Below are positions 33,788 through 41,800 of a stretch of 64,000 bases of DNA, in pieces. Below the pieces are notes generated by a model. It was not told the origin of the DNA. It was given only the letters and a program-made list of their open reading frames with translations, and did no database searches. The first letter of the stretch is position 1, and the number at the start of each line of letters is the position of its first letter. The translations under genes and the position numbers were made by a program. The DNA comes from RGIG995 sp045635765 (GTDB taxonomy: Bacteria > Bacillota > Clostridia > Oscillospirales > UBA644): the NCBI GenBank assembly GCA_045635765.1, contig JAZTWH010000077.1, forward strand, positions 21,493-85,492, read 5' to 3'.

Positions 33788-35179
33788 ATGGCAAAATCAT
33801 CCATAAATATGTACGAAGGACCCTTCTTAAAAAAAATCCTTTTTTACACCTTCCCCATCATGCTGACCGGCCTTTTGCAATTAACCTTTAACGCCGCAGA
33901 TCTGATCATCGTAGGCCAATTTTGCGGAAGTGTTTCGGTGGCAGCCGTCGGAGCGACGGGGGCACTGACCAACCTTCTTTTGAGTCTGTTTACAGGCCTT
34001 TCCGTCGGGGTGGGGGTCACGGTAGCCCAGTCCCTAGGGGCAAGGAATGAAAAAGAAACCCACGCCATCATTCACACGGCCATTCCGGTGGCCGTCATCA
34101 GCGGATTGATTCTGACGGTAGCCGGGGTCGCTTTCTCCGCAACCTTTCTGCAGTGGATGGGAACCCCCGACGACGTAATTCCCCTTTCTTCGGTGTACAT
34201 GAAGATCTATTTCGGCGGAATTTTAGGGCCCCTGATCTACAACTTCGGAGCATCGATTCTACGGGCGTCGGGAGATACGAAGCGACCCCTGTTTTTTCTG
34301 ACCGCGGCGGGCGTTATCAACGTCGTACTAAATACCGTCTTTGTGACCGCTTTTCACATGGACGTTGCCGGCGTAGCCTTGGCCACGGTAATTTCCCAAG
34401 CCTTTGCGGCGATTATGGTTCTGATTTCCCTTACCAAGCGGCAGGATGCTTGCAAATTGGATCTGAAACGATTGAAAATACGCAAAGGTCCGTTGCTGAA
34501 GATCGTCCGAATCGGGGTCCCCTCCGGGATCCAAGGATCCATGTTCTCCGTTTCCAACATTATTTTACAATCCTCCATCAATGCACTGGGCTCCGTTTTC
34601 ATGTCGGGCAACGCGGCATCGGCAAGTCTGGAAGGTTTTTTGTACGTCACAGTCAATGCTTTTCACCAATCGGCCTTAAATTTTACGGGACAAAACGTCG
34701 GGGCAAGGCGATATGACAACGTAAAAAAGATCGTCACGATCTGCTTCTGTTCCGCCGTTTTTATGGCAATAATTTTAGGGGTTTTTGTCCGACTGTTCGG
34801 CGAGCCTCTGCTCAGTCTTTACATTACCGACTCCCCGGAAGCCTTTGCTCACGGTCTCCATCGGATGACCTGGGTCTGCCTGCCCTATTTCACCCTTGCA
34901 ATGATGGACGTAATGAACGGTACGTTACGGGGCATGGGAGCATCCCTCTCCCCTACGCTGATCTCGATCCTCGGCGTTTGCGGCGTCCGGGTCGGCTGGA
35001 TCTACACCGGATACCGACTGTTCAACGATGCACCCATTGAGACCCGATCCGCGATGCTCTATATCATCTATCCCGCATCGTGGATCCTCACCTTCATAGC
35101 GGAAAGGATCGCATATCGGATCATCCTGAAAAAGCAAGAAAAGAAATTCTACTCTCCCCAGACGGAGCCTTCGGTGTAG
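33788..35179 (+). CDS. MATE-family multidrug/sodium antiporter
   Basis: 463 residues with 12 membrane helices in two similar halves. TFPIMLTGLLQLTFNAADLI and VGATGALTNLLLSLFTGLSV are the first-half signature, and NFTGQNVGARRYDNVKKIV the second-half one. Such proteins export cationic drugs or metabolites against H+ or Na+. It is divergent from the MarR-ABC operon, but the MarR palindrome is nearer to the other side, so joint control is only possible. ATG 33788 follows GGAGG. Confidence 0.92.
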   Translation: MAKSSINMYEGPFLKKILFYTFPIMLTGLLQLTFNAADLIIVGQFCGSVSVAAVGATGALTNLLLSLFTGLSVGVGVTVAQSLGARNEKETHAIIHTAIPVAVISGLILTVAGVAFSATFLQWMGTPDDVIPLSSVYMKIYFGGILGPLIYNFGASILRASGDTKRPLFFLTAAGVINVVLNTVFVTAFHMDVAGVALATVISQAFAAIMVLISLTKRQDACKLDLKRLKIRKGPLLKIVRIGVPSGIQGSMFSVSNIILQSSINALGSVFMSGNAASASLEGFLYVTVNAFHQSALNFTGQNVGARRYDNVKKIVTICFCSAVFMAIILGVFVRLFGEPLLSLYITDSPEAFAHGLHRMTWVCLPYFTLAMMDVMNGTLRGMGASLSPTLISILGVCGVRVGWIYTGYRLFNDAPIETRSAMLYIIYPASWILTFIAERIAYRIILKKQEKKFYSPQTEPSV

Positions 35180-35248
35180 AGAAAAATTTTCCATTTTGGA
35201 CGAAATTCGACTTGTTTTTAAACCTTTGCCAAAAAGACGGTACAAGTG

Positions 35249-35277
35249 TTGACAAAATTCCAAAAGTCATTTATAAT
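35249..35277 (+). promoter_or_regulatory. Promoter of the YerB-like lipoprotein gene
   Basis: TTGACA (35249-35254), 17-base spacer, TATAAT (35272-35277), perfect consensus. Confidence 0.85.
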
Positions 35278-35318
35278 GGTAATATAAATCCCATTAAATC
35301 ACCTTAGGAGGAACTCTA

Positions 35319-36455
35319 ATGAAAATCCTGAAGAGCCTGCTTTCCCTTCTTCTTATTGCCGTATTCCTGTTAGGCATTGCTGCCTGCGGCAAAGCCGGAC
35401 AACCTTCCGATTTGCAGACAAACACAGAAAGCTCCTCCGATGCGTCCCAAACCGAAACGGACCAAGGAACTCCGGAGCCGGAGCCCGCGCCCATTCTTTA
35501 CGAAAATCCTCTTACGGGCCTTCCCACGACCGTAGACACCACGAGGAAACGGCCTGCCGCCATTATGTTGAACAATATCAAGCAGTCCCTCCCACAGGAA
35601 GGGATCAGCGATGTGGAAATCCTTTTTGAATGTCTGGTCGAAGGAAACATTACCCGTCTGATGGGCTTGTTTTCCGATTACGGGGCCTTGGGTGAAATCG
35701 GTTCCATCCGTTCCGCCCGTCCCTATTATTTGGACTTTGCCCAGGCCTTTGACGCCATCTTCTGCCATGCCGGAGGAAGCAACCAAGCATACGACGAGAT
35801 CCGGACCCGAAAAATCAGCAACGTTGACGGAGTGCAAAAGGATCCCCTCCGGGTCTACTACCGGGACAAGGAACGGCTGAAAACCATGGACTTAGAGCAT
35901 ACCATGATGACCACGGGAGAGGGCATTGTCAAGAGCGTCGAGCATTTTAAATACAGAACGACCCTGAGAGATAACTTTGCCCTGCCCTTTGAGTTCCCCC
36001 AACCGGGAACCTCCGTGGCCGTGGGAACGGAGGACGCCTTACACGTCTATCTCCCCGTCTCCAGTTACCAGGTGGTAGATTACGTTTATAACACAGAAAG
36101 CAAAGAATATCTGCGGTATCAATACAACGGTCAAAGACACGTGGACGGAAATAACGATCGGCAGCTTTCCTTTACGAACGTCATCGTCCTGTTTTGCAAG
36201 ACTGTAACCATAGACGACGCCGGTCGCTTGGGCATCACCACCACCGGGACGGGCAAGGGGTATTTGATCAGCCAAGGGAAATACACCCCCATCACCTGGT
36301 CCCGCACCGACCGGGACGGGAATCTGACCCTGACCGACACCGCAACGGGCTCCCCCCTCGTCATCAACCGGGGAAAAACCGCCGTTAACGTGTGTCCCTT
36401 GTCCGTAGAAAATAAAATCAATCTCAACGCCACCGATCGGATCATAAATCCGTAA
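35319..36455 (+). CDS. yerB: DUF3048 lipoprotein, YerB-like
   Basis: 378 residues. Lipoprotein signal ending LLGIAACGK (lipid on Cys 24), a Ser/Glu/Pro-rich linker to about residue 62, then the two DUF3048 domains: NPLTGLPTTVDTTRKRPAAI, EGNITRLMGLFSDYG, SIRSARPYYLDFAQAFDAIF, and a C-terminal part with NVIVLFCKTVTID and GKGYLISQGKYTPITW. Known from Bacillus YerB, of unknown role. Own promoter and terminator; AGGAGG before the ATG. Confidence 0.9.
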   Translation: MKILKSLLSLLLIAVFLLGIAACGKAGQPSDLQTNTESSSDASQTETDQGTPEPEPAPILYENPLTGLPTTVDTTRKRPAAIMLNNIKQSLPQEGISDVEILFECLVEGNITRLMGLFSDYGALGEIGSIRSARPYYLDFAQAFDAIFCHAGGSNQAYDEIRTRKISNVDGVQKDPLRVYYRDKERLKTMDLEHTMMTTGEGIVKSVEHFKYRTTLRDNFALPFEFPQPGTSVAVGTEDALHVYLPVSSYQVVDYVYNTESKEYLRYQYNGQRHVDGNNDRQLSFTNVIVLFCKTVTIDDAGRLGITTTGTGKGYLISQGKYTPITWSRTDRDGNLTLTDTATGSPLVINRGKTAVNVCPLSVENKINLNATDRIINP

Positions 36456-36463
36456 CAAAAAAG

Positions 36464-36490
36464 AAGAGAGAGGCTTCAAGTCTCTCTCTT
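36464..36490. terminator. Two-way terminator between yerB and the importer operon
   Basis: AAGAGAGAG pairs with CTCTCTCTT across a 9-base loop, A-run on the left and T-run on the right. Confidence 0.85.
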
Positions 36491-36496
36491 TTCGTT

Positions 36497-37255
36497 TCAA
36501 GGGATGAAAATAAGGTCCCGCTGTCCCCGGACCTCCACGGGAATACAGCGAACGCCGAATACCCGGGAGAAGACGTCGGCAGATAATAGATTTTCAGGAG
36601 AGTCAAAGGCTTGGAGGGTCCCTTCGCTCAATACCCCAAGAACGTCACAATACCGGATGGCCAAGGAGAGATCGTGAAAAACTGCAATAACGCACTTTCC
36701 GTCCTCCCGCAATACTTTCAGCTGTTCCATCAAGGACAATCGGTGAGAAATATCAAGATACGTCGTGGGCTCATCCAACAGAATGTAGGGCGTTTGCTGG
36801 GCCAGGAGAAGGGCCAGGCAGACCCTCTGCCGTTCGCCCCCGGAAAGGGAGGAAACGTACCGGCCGACCAAATGGGTTGCGTGGACGTCGGCAAGAGCTT
36901 TGCGGACTGCATCCTCATCGGTCTCGGTCATTCGCCGAGTCAACCCCAGGTAGGGGTATCTGCCCCGGGACACCAGCTCCTCCACCAAAACGGAGGGCAA
37001 TGACCGGGATTGAGGGAGCAACGACAAATTCTTGGCCAACTCCTTCCGGGAATAGGAGCCGTAGGGACGTCCGTTGAGCAAAATCTGCCCCTCCCCGGGG
37101 GGATTTAATCCGCAAAGCAGGCGAATCAACGTGGTTTTTCCGCATCCGTTAGGGCCGACAATGCCATAAATCTTCCCCGGATGGAACTGTGCGTTTAACT
37201 GAGAAAATACGAGTTTCTCTCCGTAAGAAAAAGAAAGGGCTCTACATTCGATCAT
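36497..37255 (-). CDS. FecE/BtuD-type importer ATPase
   Basis: 252 residues. Walker A GPNGCGKTTLIRLLCG (about 34-49), signature LSGGERQRVCLALLLAQ, Walker B ILLDEPTTYLD, H-loop AVFHDLSLAIRYCD. The tail (GVRCIPVEVRGQRDLIFIP) is that of ATPases of iron-siderophore, heme and cobalamin importers. Starts in the last codons of the permease gene (14-base overlap). Energises the permease just upstream. Confidence 0.9.
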   Translation of the reverse strand: MIECRALSFSYGEKLVFSQLNAQFHPGKIYGIVGPNGCGKTTLIRLLCGLNPPGEGQILLNGRPYGSYSRKELAKNLSLLPQSRSLPSVLVEELVSRGRYPYLGLTRRMTETDEDAVRKALADVHATHLVGRYVSSLSGGERQRVCLALLLAQQTPYILLDEPTTYLDISHRLSLMEQLKVLREDGKCVIAVFHDLSLAIRYCDVLGVLSEGTLQAFDSPENLLSADVFSRVFGVRCIPVEVRGQRDLIFIP

Positions 37256-38288
37256 ACTGTTTTCTCCCCGTCAGAATTAAGAAAATAAAGAAGGGTCCGC
37301 CCACAAAGGAGAGGAGAATTCCCACGGGCAATTCGTAGGGGGAAAACAGCACCCGGCAGAGAAGGTCGCAGACCAACACCAAAAGACCTCCCCCCAAAGC
37401 ACTGACGGGAAGGAGCCAACGGTGATTTTGTCCCACGAACCGACGGGCGATGTGCGGAACCACAAGCCCGACGAACCCGAGCAATCCGGAAAAGCTCACG
37501 GCAGACCCGGCCAACACACTGGCCAAACACAACAGCAACAACTGCATTCCCTTAACGTTCATCCCCAGGCTCTTGGCCGTTTCGTCCCCCAAAGAAAGGA
37601 CGTCCACGTCCCGGGCCAGAAAAAGGGCCATCACCGTTCCCGGAAGAATCAACAGGCAAGCCGGAAGAATCCGACCGAAGGTCACCCCGGACAAGCCTCC
37701 GATCATGAAGGCGTCTGCATCGTAAATACTGTCGGGGTACAAGGTTTTGACGGTATTGATTCCCGCATTCAGCATGGAGCTGACGGCGATTCCCACCAAC
37801 GTAACGGCCATTCGGTCCGCCCCGGTTTTCAAGGAAACGGCGTAAATGCAAAGACAGGCCGAAAGGGCACCGAGAAAGGCGGCCAGGGGCAACAGACGTA
37901 TCCCTGACGGAACCACCGTCAGCATGAGAATCACCCCGAATCCCGCACCGGAATTGACGCCGATTACGTTGGACGCGGCCATGGGATTGTGAAGAACGGC
38001 CTGAATCAAAACCCCGGCTACCGCCAAGGCGGCCCCCGCAAGGAGGGCACCGCAGGCCCGGGGCAGGCGAATATACCGAAGAATCCGGCCGTCGGGTGAA
38101 TTCAAATCCCCCGAAAGCAACGCCCGAATCCCTTCCCGGGGATTCATCGGCACCGAACCGAACCAAAGGGACGCCCCAAAGGCCAGGATTACAAGTCCGA
38201 TTAAAATGCACAGAAACACGGGAAGAAATTTCCCGTGTTTTTCATTGTTCCGCCCTTTGCGGGTCCATGCATTTTGCAAGATATTCAT
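37242..38288 (-). CDS. FecCD/BtuC-type importer permease
   Basis: 348 residues with about nine to ten membrane helices. IRLPRACGALLAGAALAVAG and LLQAVLHNPMAASNVIGVNSG-like text is the FecCD signature; SLGDETAKSLGMNV and SFSGLLGFVGLVVPHIARRF form the ATPase contact. The start is unclear: the ATG at 38288 lies 47 bases inside the binding-protein gene, preceded by GGCGGAAAG; a shorter start near 38212 is possible. The transported compound is an iron chelate, heme, cobalamin or similar. Confidence 0.88.
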   Translation of the reverse strand: MNILQNAWTRKGRNNEKHGKFLPVFLCILIGLVILAFGASLWFGSVPMNPREGIRALLSGDLNSPDGRILRYIRLPRACGALLAGAALAVAGVLIQAVLHNPMAASNVIGVNSGAGFGVILMLTVVPSGIRLLPLAAFLGALSACLCIYAVSLKTGADRMAVTLVGIAVSSMLNAGINTVKTLYPDSIYDADAFMIGGLSGVTFGRILPACLLILPGTVMALFLARDVDVLSLGDETAKSLGMNVKGMQLLLLCLASVLAGSAVSFSGLLGFVGLVVPHIARRFVGQNHRWLLPVSALGGGLLVLVCDLLCRVLFSPYELPVGILLSFVGGPFFIFLILTGRKQYDRM

Positions 38289-39195
38289 AGCTTTCCGCCC
38301 ACCGTTCATTGGGTTTATAGTGAAACAAGTCTTTTGGAAGCATAAAGCACTTCCCCGTTTTTACCGCAGTAAGGCCGGCCCAGGCCGGATGCTGCTCCAC
38401 GTTGTACCGAAAAAATTCCTCCGCCACGGTGGGATTCCCCATGGCAAGGCAAAAAATATAATCGGGATCCTCCCGTATGATTTTCTCCATGCTCAGATCT
38501 TCCAGCAACGAGGGTTCCTTGTCCGCAAGATTGACTAAGCCCAGATCGTTCAAAATCTGTCCGGCCAAATTATCTTCCCCCTTGGCCTTCATTCCCCCGG
38601 AATACACCCGCAGAAGCAACACGGACCGTCGGCCGTTTTGGGGAATGGATGCCAACAGGCGGTCAATCTTGGCCTCCACGTCAAGAACGTGGGTTTGGTA
38701 CAGATCCTCACGGCCGTTGACGGCACAAAACTGTTGCATCATTTCTTTGTAGTCGGAAAAGTTGTCCACGCGGAAATAGCCGCAGGGAATCCCCGCAGAG
38801 GTCAAGGCATCCCGCAGCTGCAAATGTGCTGCAAGATCCGCCGAAAGAATCACGTAATCGGGATTCAAGGCCATGACCTGCTCCAAATTCACGTGTTTCA
38901 CAGACCCCACGACGGACACCTCCCCCGCCGGGACGATTCCTTCCTCCACCCCATCCTCGGTCACGCCGACCAGGGTTCCCCCGGACAGGAGCCAACAATC
39001 GGCAAAGGACCCGTAACAGGAAACCACCCGGGCCCCCGGGAAAAGGGAGACGGAAGTCCCCAAAGCGTCGGACACAAGAACTTTCCCTTTGGAAGGTTCG
39101 GAAGGGTCTCCCGATCCTCCGGCCTCTTCCCTGCCGCAGGAAAACAACGGCAGAGTCAACAGGACCGCAAGGAAAACCGTAAGAACTTTTTTCAT
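38242..39195 (-). CDS. Importer substrate-binding lipoprotein (FecB/BtuF type)
   Basis: 317 residues. Lipoprotein signal MKKVLTVFLAVLLTLPLFSC with lipid on Cys 20, then the two-lobed class III fold: GARVVSCYGSFADCWLLSGG, NLEQVMALNPDYVILSADLA, a long helix, and a second lobe with DPDYIFCLAMGNPTVAEEFF and WAGLTAVKTGKCFMLPKDLF. No motif decides between siderophore, heme and cobalamin. Its ATG overlaps the reductase stop (ATGA). Confidence 0.85.
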   Translation of the reverse strand: MKKVLTVFLAVLLTLPLFSCGREEAGGSGDPSEPSKGKVLVSDALGTSVSLFPGARVVSCYGSFADCWLLSGGTLVGVTEDGVEEGIVPAGEVSVVGSVKHVNLEQVMALNPDYVILSADLAAHLQLRDALTSAGIPCGYFRVDNFSDYKEMMQQFCAVNGREDLYQTHVLDVEAKIDRLLASIPQNGRRSVLLLRVYSGGMKAKGEDNLAGQILNDLGLVNLADKEPSLLEDLSMEKIIREDPDYIFCLAMGNPTVAEEFFRYNVEQHPAWAGLTAVKTGKCFMLPKDLFHYKPNERWAESYEYLAKCMDPQRAEQ

Positions 39196-39962
39196 ACCGG
39201 GAGTTGAATGGGAGCAGAAAGAATGGCGTCCTTCCGCTTCAGAAGATCATCGGAAAAGAGAGCCGCTTCCAGCCGGTCCGCACCGATCCGGTCGATGGCT
39301 TTCCCCAGACGCTCCTTGGCGTACGCGTTCTCCTTAAACCAAAGAATGGTTTTTTCCAAAATGGGAAGGATCTCTTCAGCCTCCACAAGGCGGGACAACG
39401 CCGTCCCCATTCGGGTGGTCTTTCCCCAGGTTCCTCCGACGTAAATCTGATAAAGGGCATCCTTCCGACCGGGGACACGGCGGCCTTCGATGCCGAAGTC
39501 GTTCAAGGAAGGCTTCATACAGCTGTTCGGGCATCCGCCGACGCCTATTTTAAATTTATGGGGCAATTCCACCCTGCTCCAGCCCCGGTAAAAGGTTTCG
39601 TGAATTTCCTTCGCAAGACCTTGGGTATCGTAACAACCGAACACGCAGGTAGTTCCCTTGCAAGCCGTAACGGGGCGGATCTTCGGGCCGGTTCCGCCAA
39701 AGGACAATCCGTGCTCCAAGGCAAAGCCCTCCGCCTTCGGAATATCATCAAAGGCAATCCCAGGGATTTCAATGCATTGACGGCTGGTGGGGATTAACAC
39801 TCCGTTGCCGTAGGTCTCAGCGAGGGTTGCCATATCCCGTATATTTTGCACCGTGAACACCGTTCCGGGGGCAAGCATCCGGCCGGAAAAGCAGTCGGTT
39901 CCCCGATTCCGCAAAAAGCCCCTCTTCTTTACGGAATTGATCTGTTCCGAGGTCAACGCCAT
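39192..39962 (-). CDS. Small siroheme/4Fe-4S nitrite-sulfite reductase-like protein
   Basis: 256 residues, about half the size of assimilatory SirA/NirA enzymes. The N-terminal part (FLRNRGTDCFSGRMLAPGTV, LIPTSRQCIEIPGI) is the ferredoxin-like half domain. The cluster-siroheme binding half has PVTACKGTTCVFGCYDTQG and FKIGVGGCPNSCMKPSLND, giving Cys-x4-Cys and Cys-x3-Cys, plus one more Cys. Small proteins of this kind occur in anaerobes, with roles mostly untested. ATG 39962 after AAGGAG; first gene of a four-gene overlapping operon with a complete importer, so the importer may feed its metal or tetrapyrrole needs. Confidence 0.85.
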   Translation of the reverse strand: MALTSEQINSVKKRGFLRNRGTDCFSGRMLAPGTVFTVQNIRDMATLAETYGNGVLIPTSRQCIEIPGIAFDDIPKAEGFALEHGLSFGGTGPKIRPVTACKGTTCVFGCYDTQGLAKEIHETFYRGWSRVELPHKFKIGVGGCPNSCMKPSLNDFGIEGRRVPGRKDALYQIYVGGTWGKTTRMGTALSRLVEAEEILPILEKTILWFKENAYAKERLGKAIDRIGADRLEAALFSDDLLKRKDAILSAPIQLPV

Positions 39963-39994
39963 GATAAAATCTCCTTAAGTCAGTTAATTCTTTT

Positions 39995-40023
39995 ATTATA
40001 GTATAATTCCCGGGAACCGTCAA
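39995..40023 (-). promoter_or_regulatory. Promoter of the reductase-importer operon
   Basis: Minus strand: TTGACG (40018-40023), 17-base spacer, TATAAT (39995-40000). Confidence 0.8.
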
Positions 40024-40039
40024 GAGGACCCCGGGAATT
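40005..40039. promoter_or_regulatory. Double CCCGGG palindrome over the promoter
   Basis: AATTCCCGGG (40005-40014) and its exact inverted copy CCCGGGAATT (40030-40039) flank the -35 box. Each contains the self-palindrome CCCGGG, and the two centres are 21 bases (two helical turns) apart, one in the spacer and one upstream. This looks like a paired repressor site. Confidence 0.65.
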
Positions 40040-40146
40040 GTTCGCAAAAGATTAAAATTTTCGGATATCTCTCAAAAATGAGCATCGGCGGGGACGGAAT
40101 CCTCGGTTCTTTGCCTCGAAATCAAAGCTCCTCGTGTCAAAAAACT

Positions 40147-40815
40147 CTATTTCCACAGCATAAATCCGATGGTATTGATCGCAAAGTTGGTAAACATATG
40201 GACCACCCAGGAAACGAAGACCGTGTTATATTTCTCGTTCAAAAAGTTGAAAATGGCACCCCCGACCGCAAGGCCCGCAAGGACCAGCAAAAACAAGGGG
40301 AAGGAAAACCATCCCATCATCATGGCCGTATGGTACAGAGAAAAGAGGAGGGAACTGAACAGATAAGCAAAGCCCCGGTTTACGGAGTGCTTCAGATTGG
40401 TGAACACGAACCCCCGAAAGAAAAATTCCTCCAGCAGAGAATTTACAAAGGAAATGTACAGGGACACAAAGAGAAAATTGTTTGCCGTAATTCCCGCATT
40501 TTCCGTCAAAGACCCCACGATATTGGAAAAATCAAAGTAAGGCGAGAGCAGAAAGTATCCGCCCAAAATTACTCCGAACAATGCAATTCCCAGGGGAAAT
40601 GCAACCAAAAGGCCCTTCTTGTTGGGACGAAAAAGGGATCGGTAGACCACCTCCGGATTCAAGAAAGAGCACAGAAAAGGAAAAATCAAAAACAGAGCGA
40701 TCTTTACCGCCGATTTCACCCCATACCCCGGCATCCAGACCCCGTCCACCAAGGTCATGGCACCGCAACAAGCCAACGAAACCAACAAAACGGACACCGC
40801 CGCTTTTTTTCTCAT
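40147..40815 (-). CDS. CPBP-family intramembrane metalloprotease
   Basis: 222 residues with about seven membrane helices. The two family motifs are present: SLLEEFFFRGFVF (EExxxR) and SLLFSLYHTAMMMG (FxxxH, here as LYHTA), with a last HMF/N motif WVVHMFTNFAIN. These are Rce1/Abi-type proteases or their relatives, sometimes tied to bacteriocin self-immunity. No bacteriocin gene is evident next to it. Start ATG 40815 with GGAGG. Confidence 0.88.
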   Translation of the reverse strand: MRKKAAVSVLLVSLACCGAMTLVDGVWMPGYGVKSAVKIALFLIFPFLCSFLNPEVVYRSLFRPNKKGLLVAFPLGIALFGVILGGYFLLSPYFDFSNIVGSLTENAGITANNFLFVSLYISFVNSLLEEFFFRGFVFTNLKHSVNRGFAYLFSSLLFSLYHTAMMMGWFSFPLFLLVLAGLAVGGAIFNFLNEKYNTVFVSWVVHMFTNFAINTIGFMLWK

Positions 40816-40899
40816 CAGGCCGCCTCCTTTCTTTTACATAAGGGTAAAAAATGCTAAAAAATATTTCTTTTGTTGAATTTATCTTAAAATTTAAAACCG

Positions 40900-41345
40900 T
40901 CAACACTCCCTTTCTTCCAGGGGAGACTTAAGGAGATTCCAACGGAAATGGGCCGCCAGCAGCCGAAGGACCACCACCGCCACAGCTCCGACGATCATCG
41001 ACAGAGTTCCGTCCAGGACCTTCCACAAAAGCACGCAAACTACCGCACCTGTAAGGGAGACACAGGTGTAGATATGCTTTACAAAAATATACGGCGTCTG
41101 CCCGGCCAACATGTCCCGCAAAACCCAGCCTCCGACTTCGGTAATAACGCCGATGAAAACCAAGAAGACTCCTTCTTGCCCAGAATTATAGGCAGTTCAA
41201 ATCCCGAATCATCCCCCGCGCGACGGGAACCAGCCCCAGAATCGCAACGCCAAAAATGTTCATCCCCTTCCGCAATCCAACCATTGAACCGGAAACGGCA
41301 AAGGCTACGGTTCCCAAATTTCCATAAAGAACAACAATTGCTCCG
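40900..41345 (-). pseudogene. Broken TRIC/UPF0126 membrane protein gene
   Basis: The last 87 codons (41163 to 40900) are the C-terminal half of a UPF0126/TRIC channel: GVITEVGGWVLRDMLAG, VKHIYTCVSLTGAVV and VVLRLLAAHFRWNL. The N-terminal half is in another frame just upstream (41338 to 41186): TVAFAVSGSMVGLRKGMNIF, then GVAILGLVPVARGMIRDL and a stop. Some 60 codons that normally lie between the two halves are gone, a further one-base shift precedes TVAFAVSG (FFMEI in a third frame), and the usual TAVGGG is changed to PVARG. The promoter is still intact. Homologues transport glycine or small cations; this copy cannot make a whole protein. Confidence 0.8.
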
Positions 41346-41385
41346 GCACGTTCTTTTCCCCTTTTTAAAACTCCGTGCTTTCTTC

Positions 41386-41414
41386 ATTATACCTTGAACG
41401 GAGAATAAAATCAA
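41386..41414 (-). promoter_or_regulatory. Promoter in front of the broken TRIC gene
   Basis: Minus strand: TTGATT (41409-41414), 17-base spacer, TATAAT (41386-41391). Confidence 0.7.
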
Positions 41415-41651
41415 GACAGCGAAGGGAAATGTGCAAGAAATGTAAAAAACAACGGCATTGTGTCTCAAAAAGAGCCGTTGCCAAATTTTGCATTTTTGTT
41501 GAACTTCACGTTTTATATCGCAACGGCATCGTCAGGGGGGGGCTTCCCTAAAAAATTCGGTTAAAACATGAGTCAAAATTTTTCCAAAAAACGAAGCACG
41601 GTCCCGTCCTTTTTCTTGTTTGTCTTTTTTCTGACAAAACCGTGGGACATC
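41415..41651. other. Gene-free stretch ahead of the polysaccharide locus
   Basis: No gene. Three copies of a CAACGGCAT/GCCGTTG word (near 41450, 41471 and 41519) in alternating orientation could form a weak hairpin between the first two. Nothing else seen. Confidence 0.5.
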
Positions 41652-41680
41652 TTGACTTTTTGCGACAACGCTATTATAAT
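41652..41680 (+). promoter_or_regulatory. Promoter of the surface polysaccharide locus
   Basis: TTGACT (41652-41657), 17-base spacer, TATAAT (41675-41680); an ATTATAATAT word is repeated about 18 bases on. It leaves a leader of about 110 bases to the GTG at 41801. Confidence 0.75.
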
Positions 41681-41800
41681 ATATATGTGTTTATTATAAT
41701 ATTTGTCTCGCCCCTTCTCTCAGCCCCCCGAATTTCCCCTTTTCAGACAATCCCCACCCTTTATATAGCGGCGAAAAAACAACAGAAAGGACCGAAGCCC

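Noticed and set aside
39963..40146. Cobalamin riboswitch ahead of the importer operon
   Set aside because: The promoter lies only some 35 bases before the start codon, leaving no room for the fold, and no B12-box word was seen.
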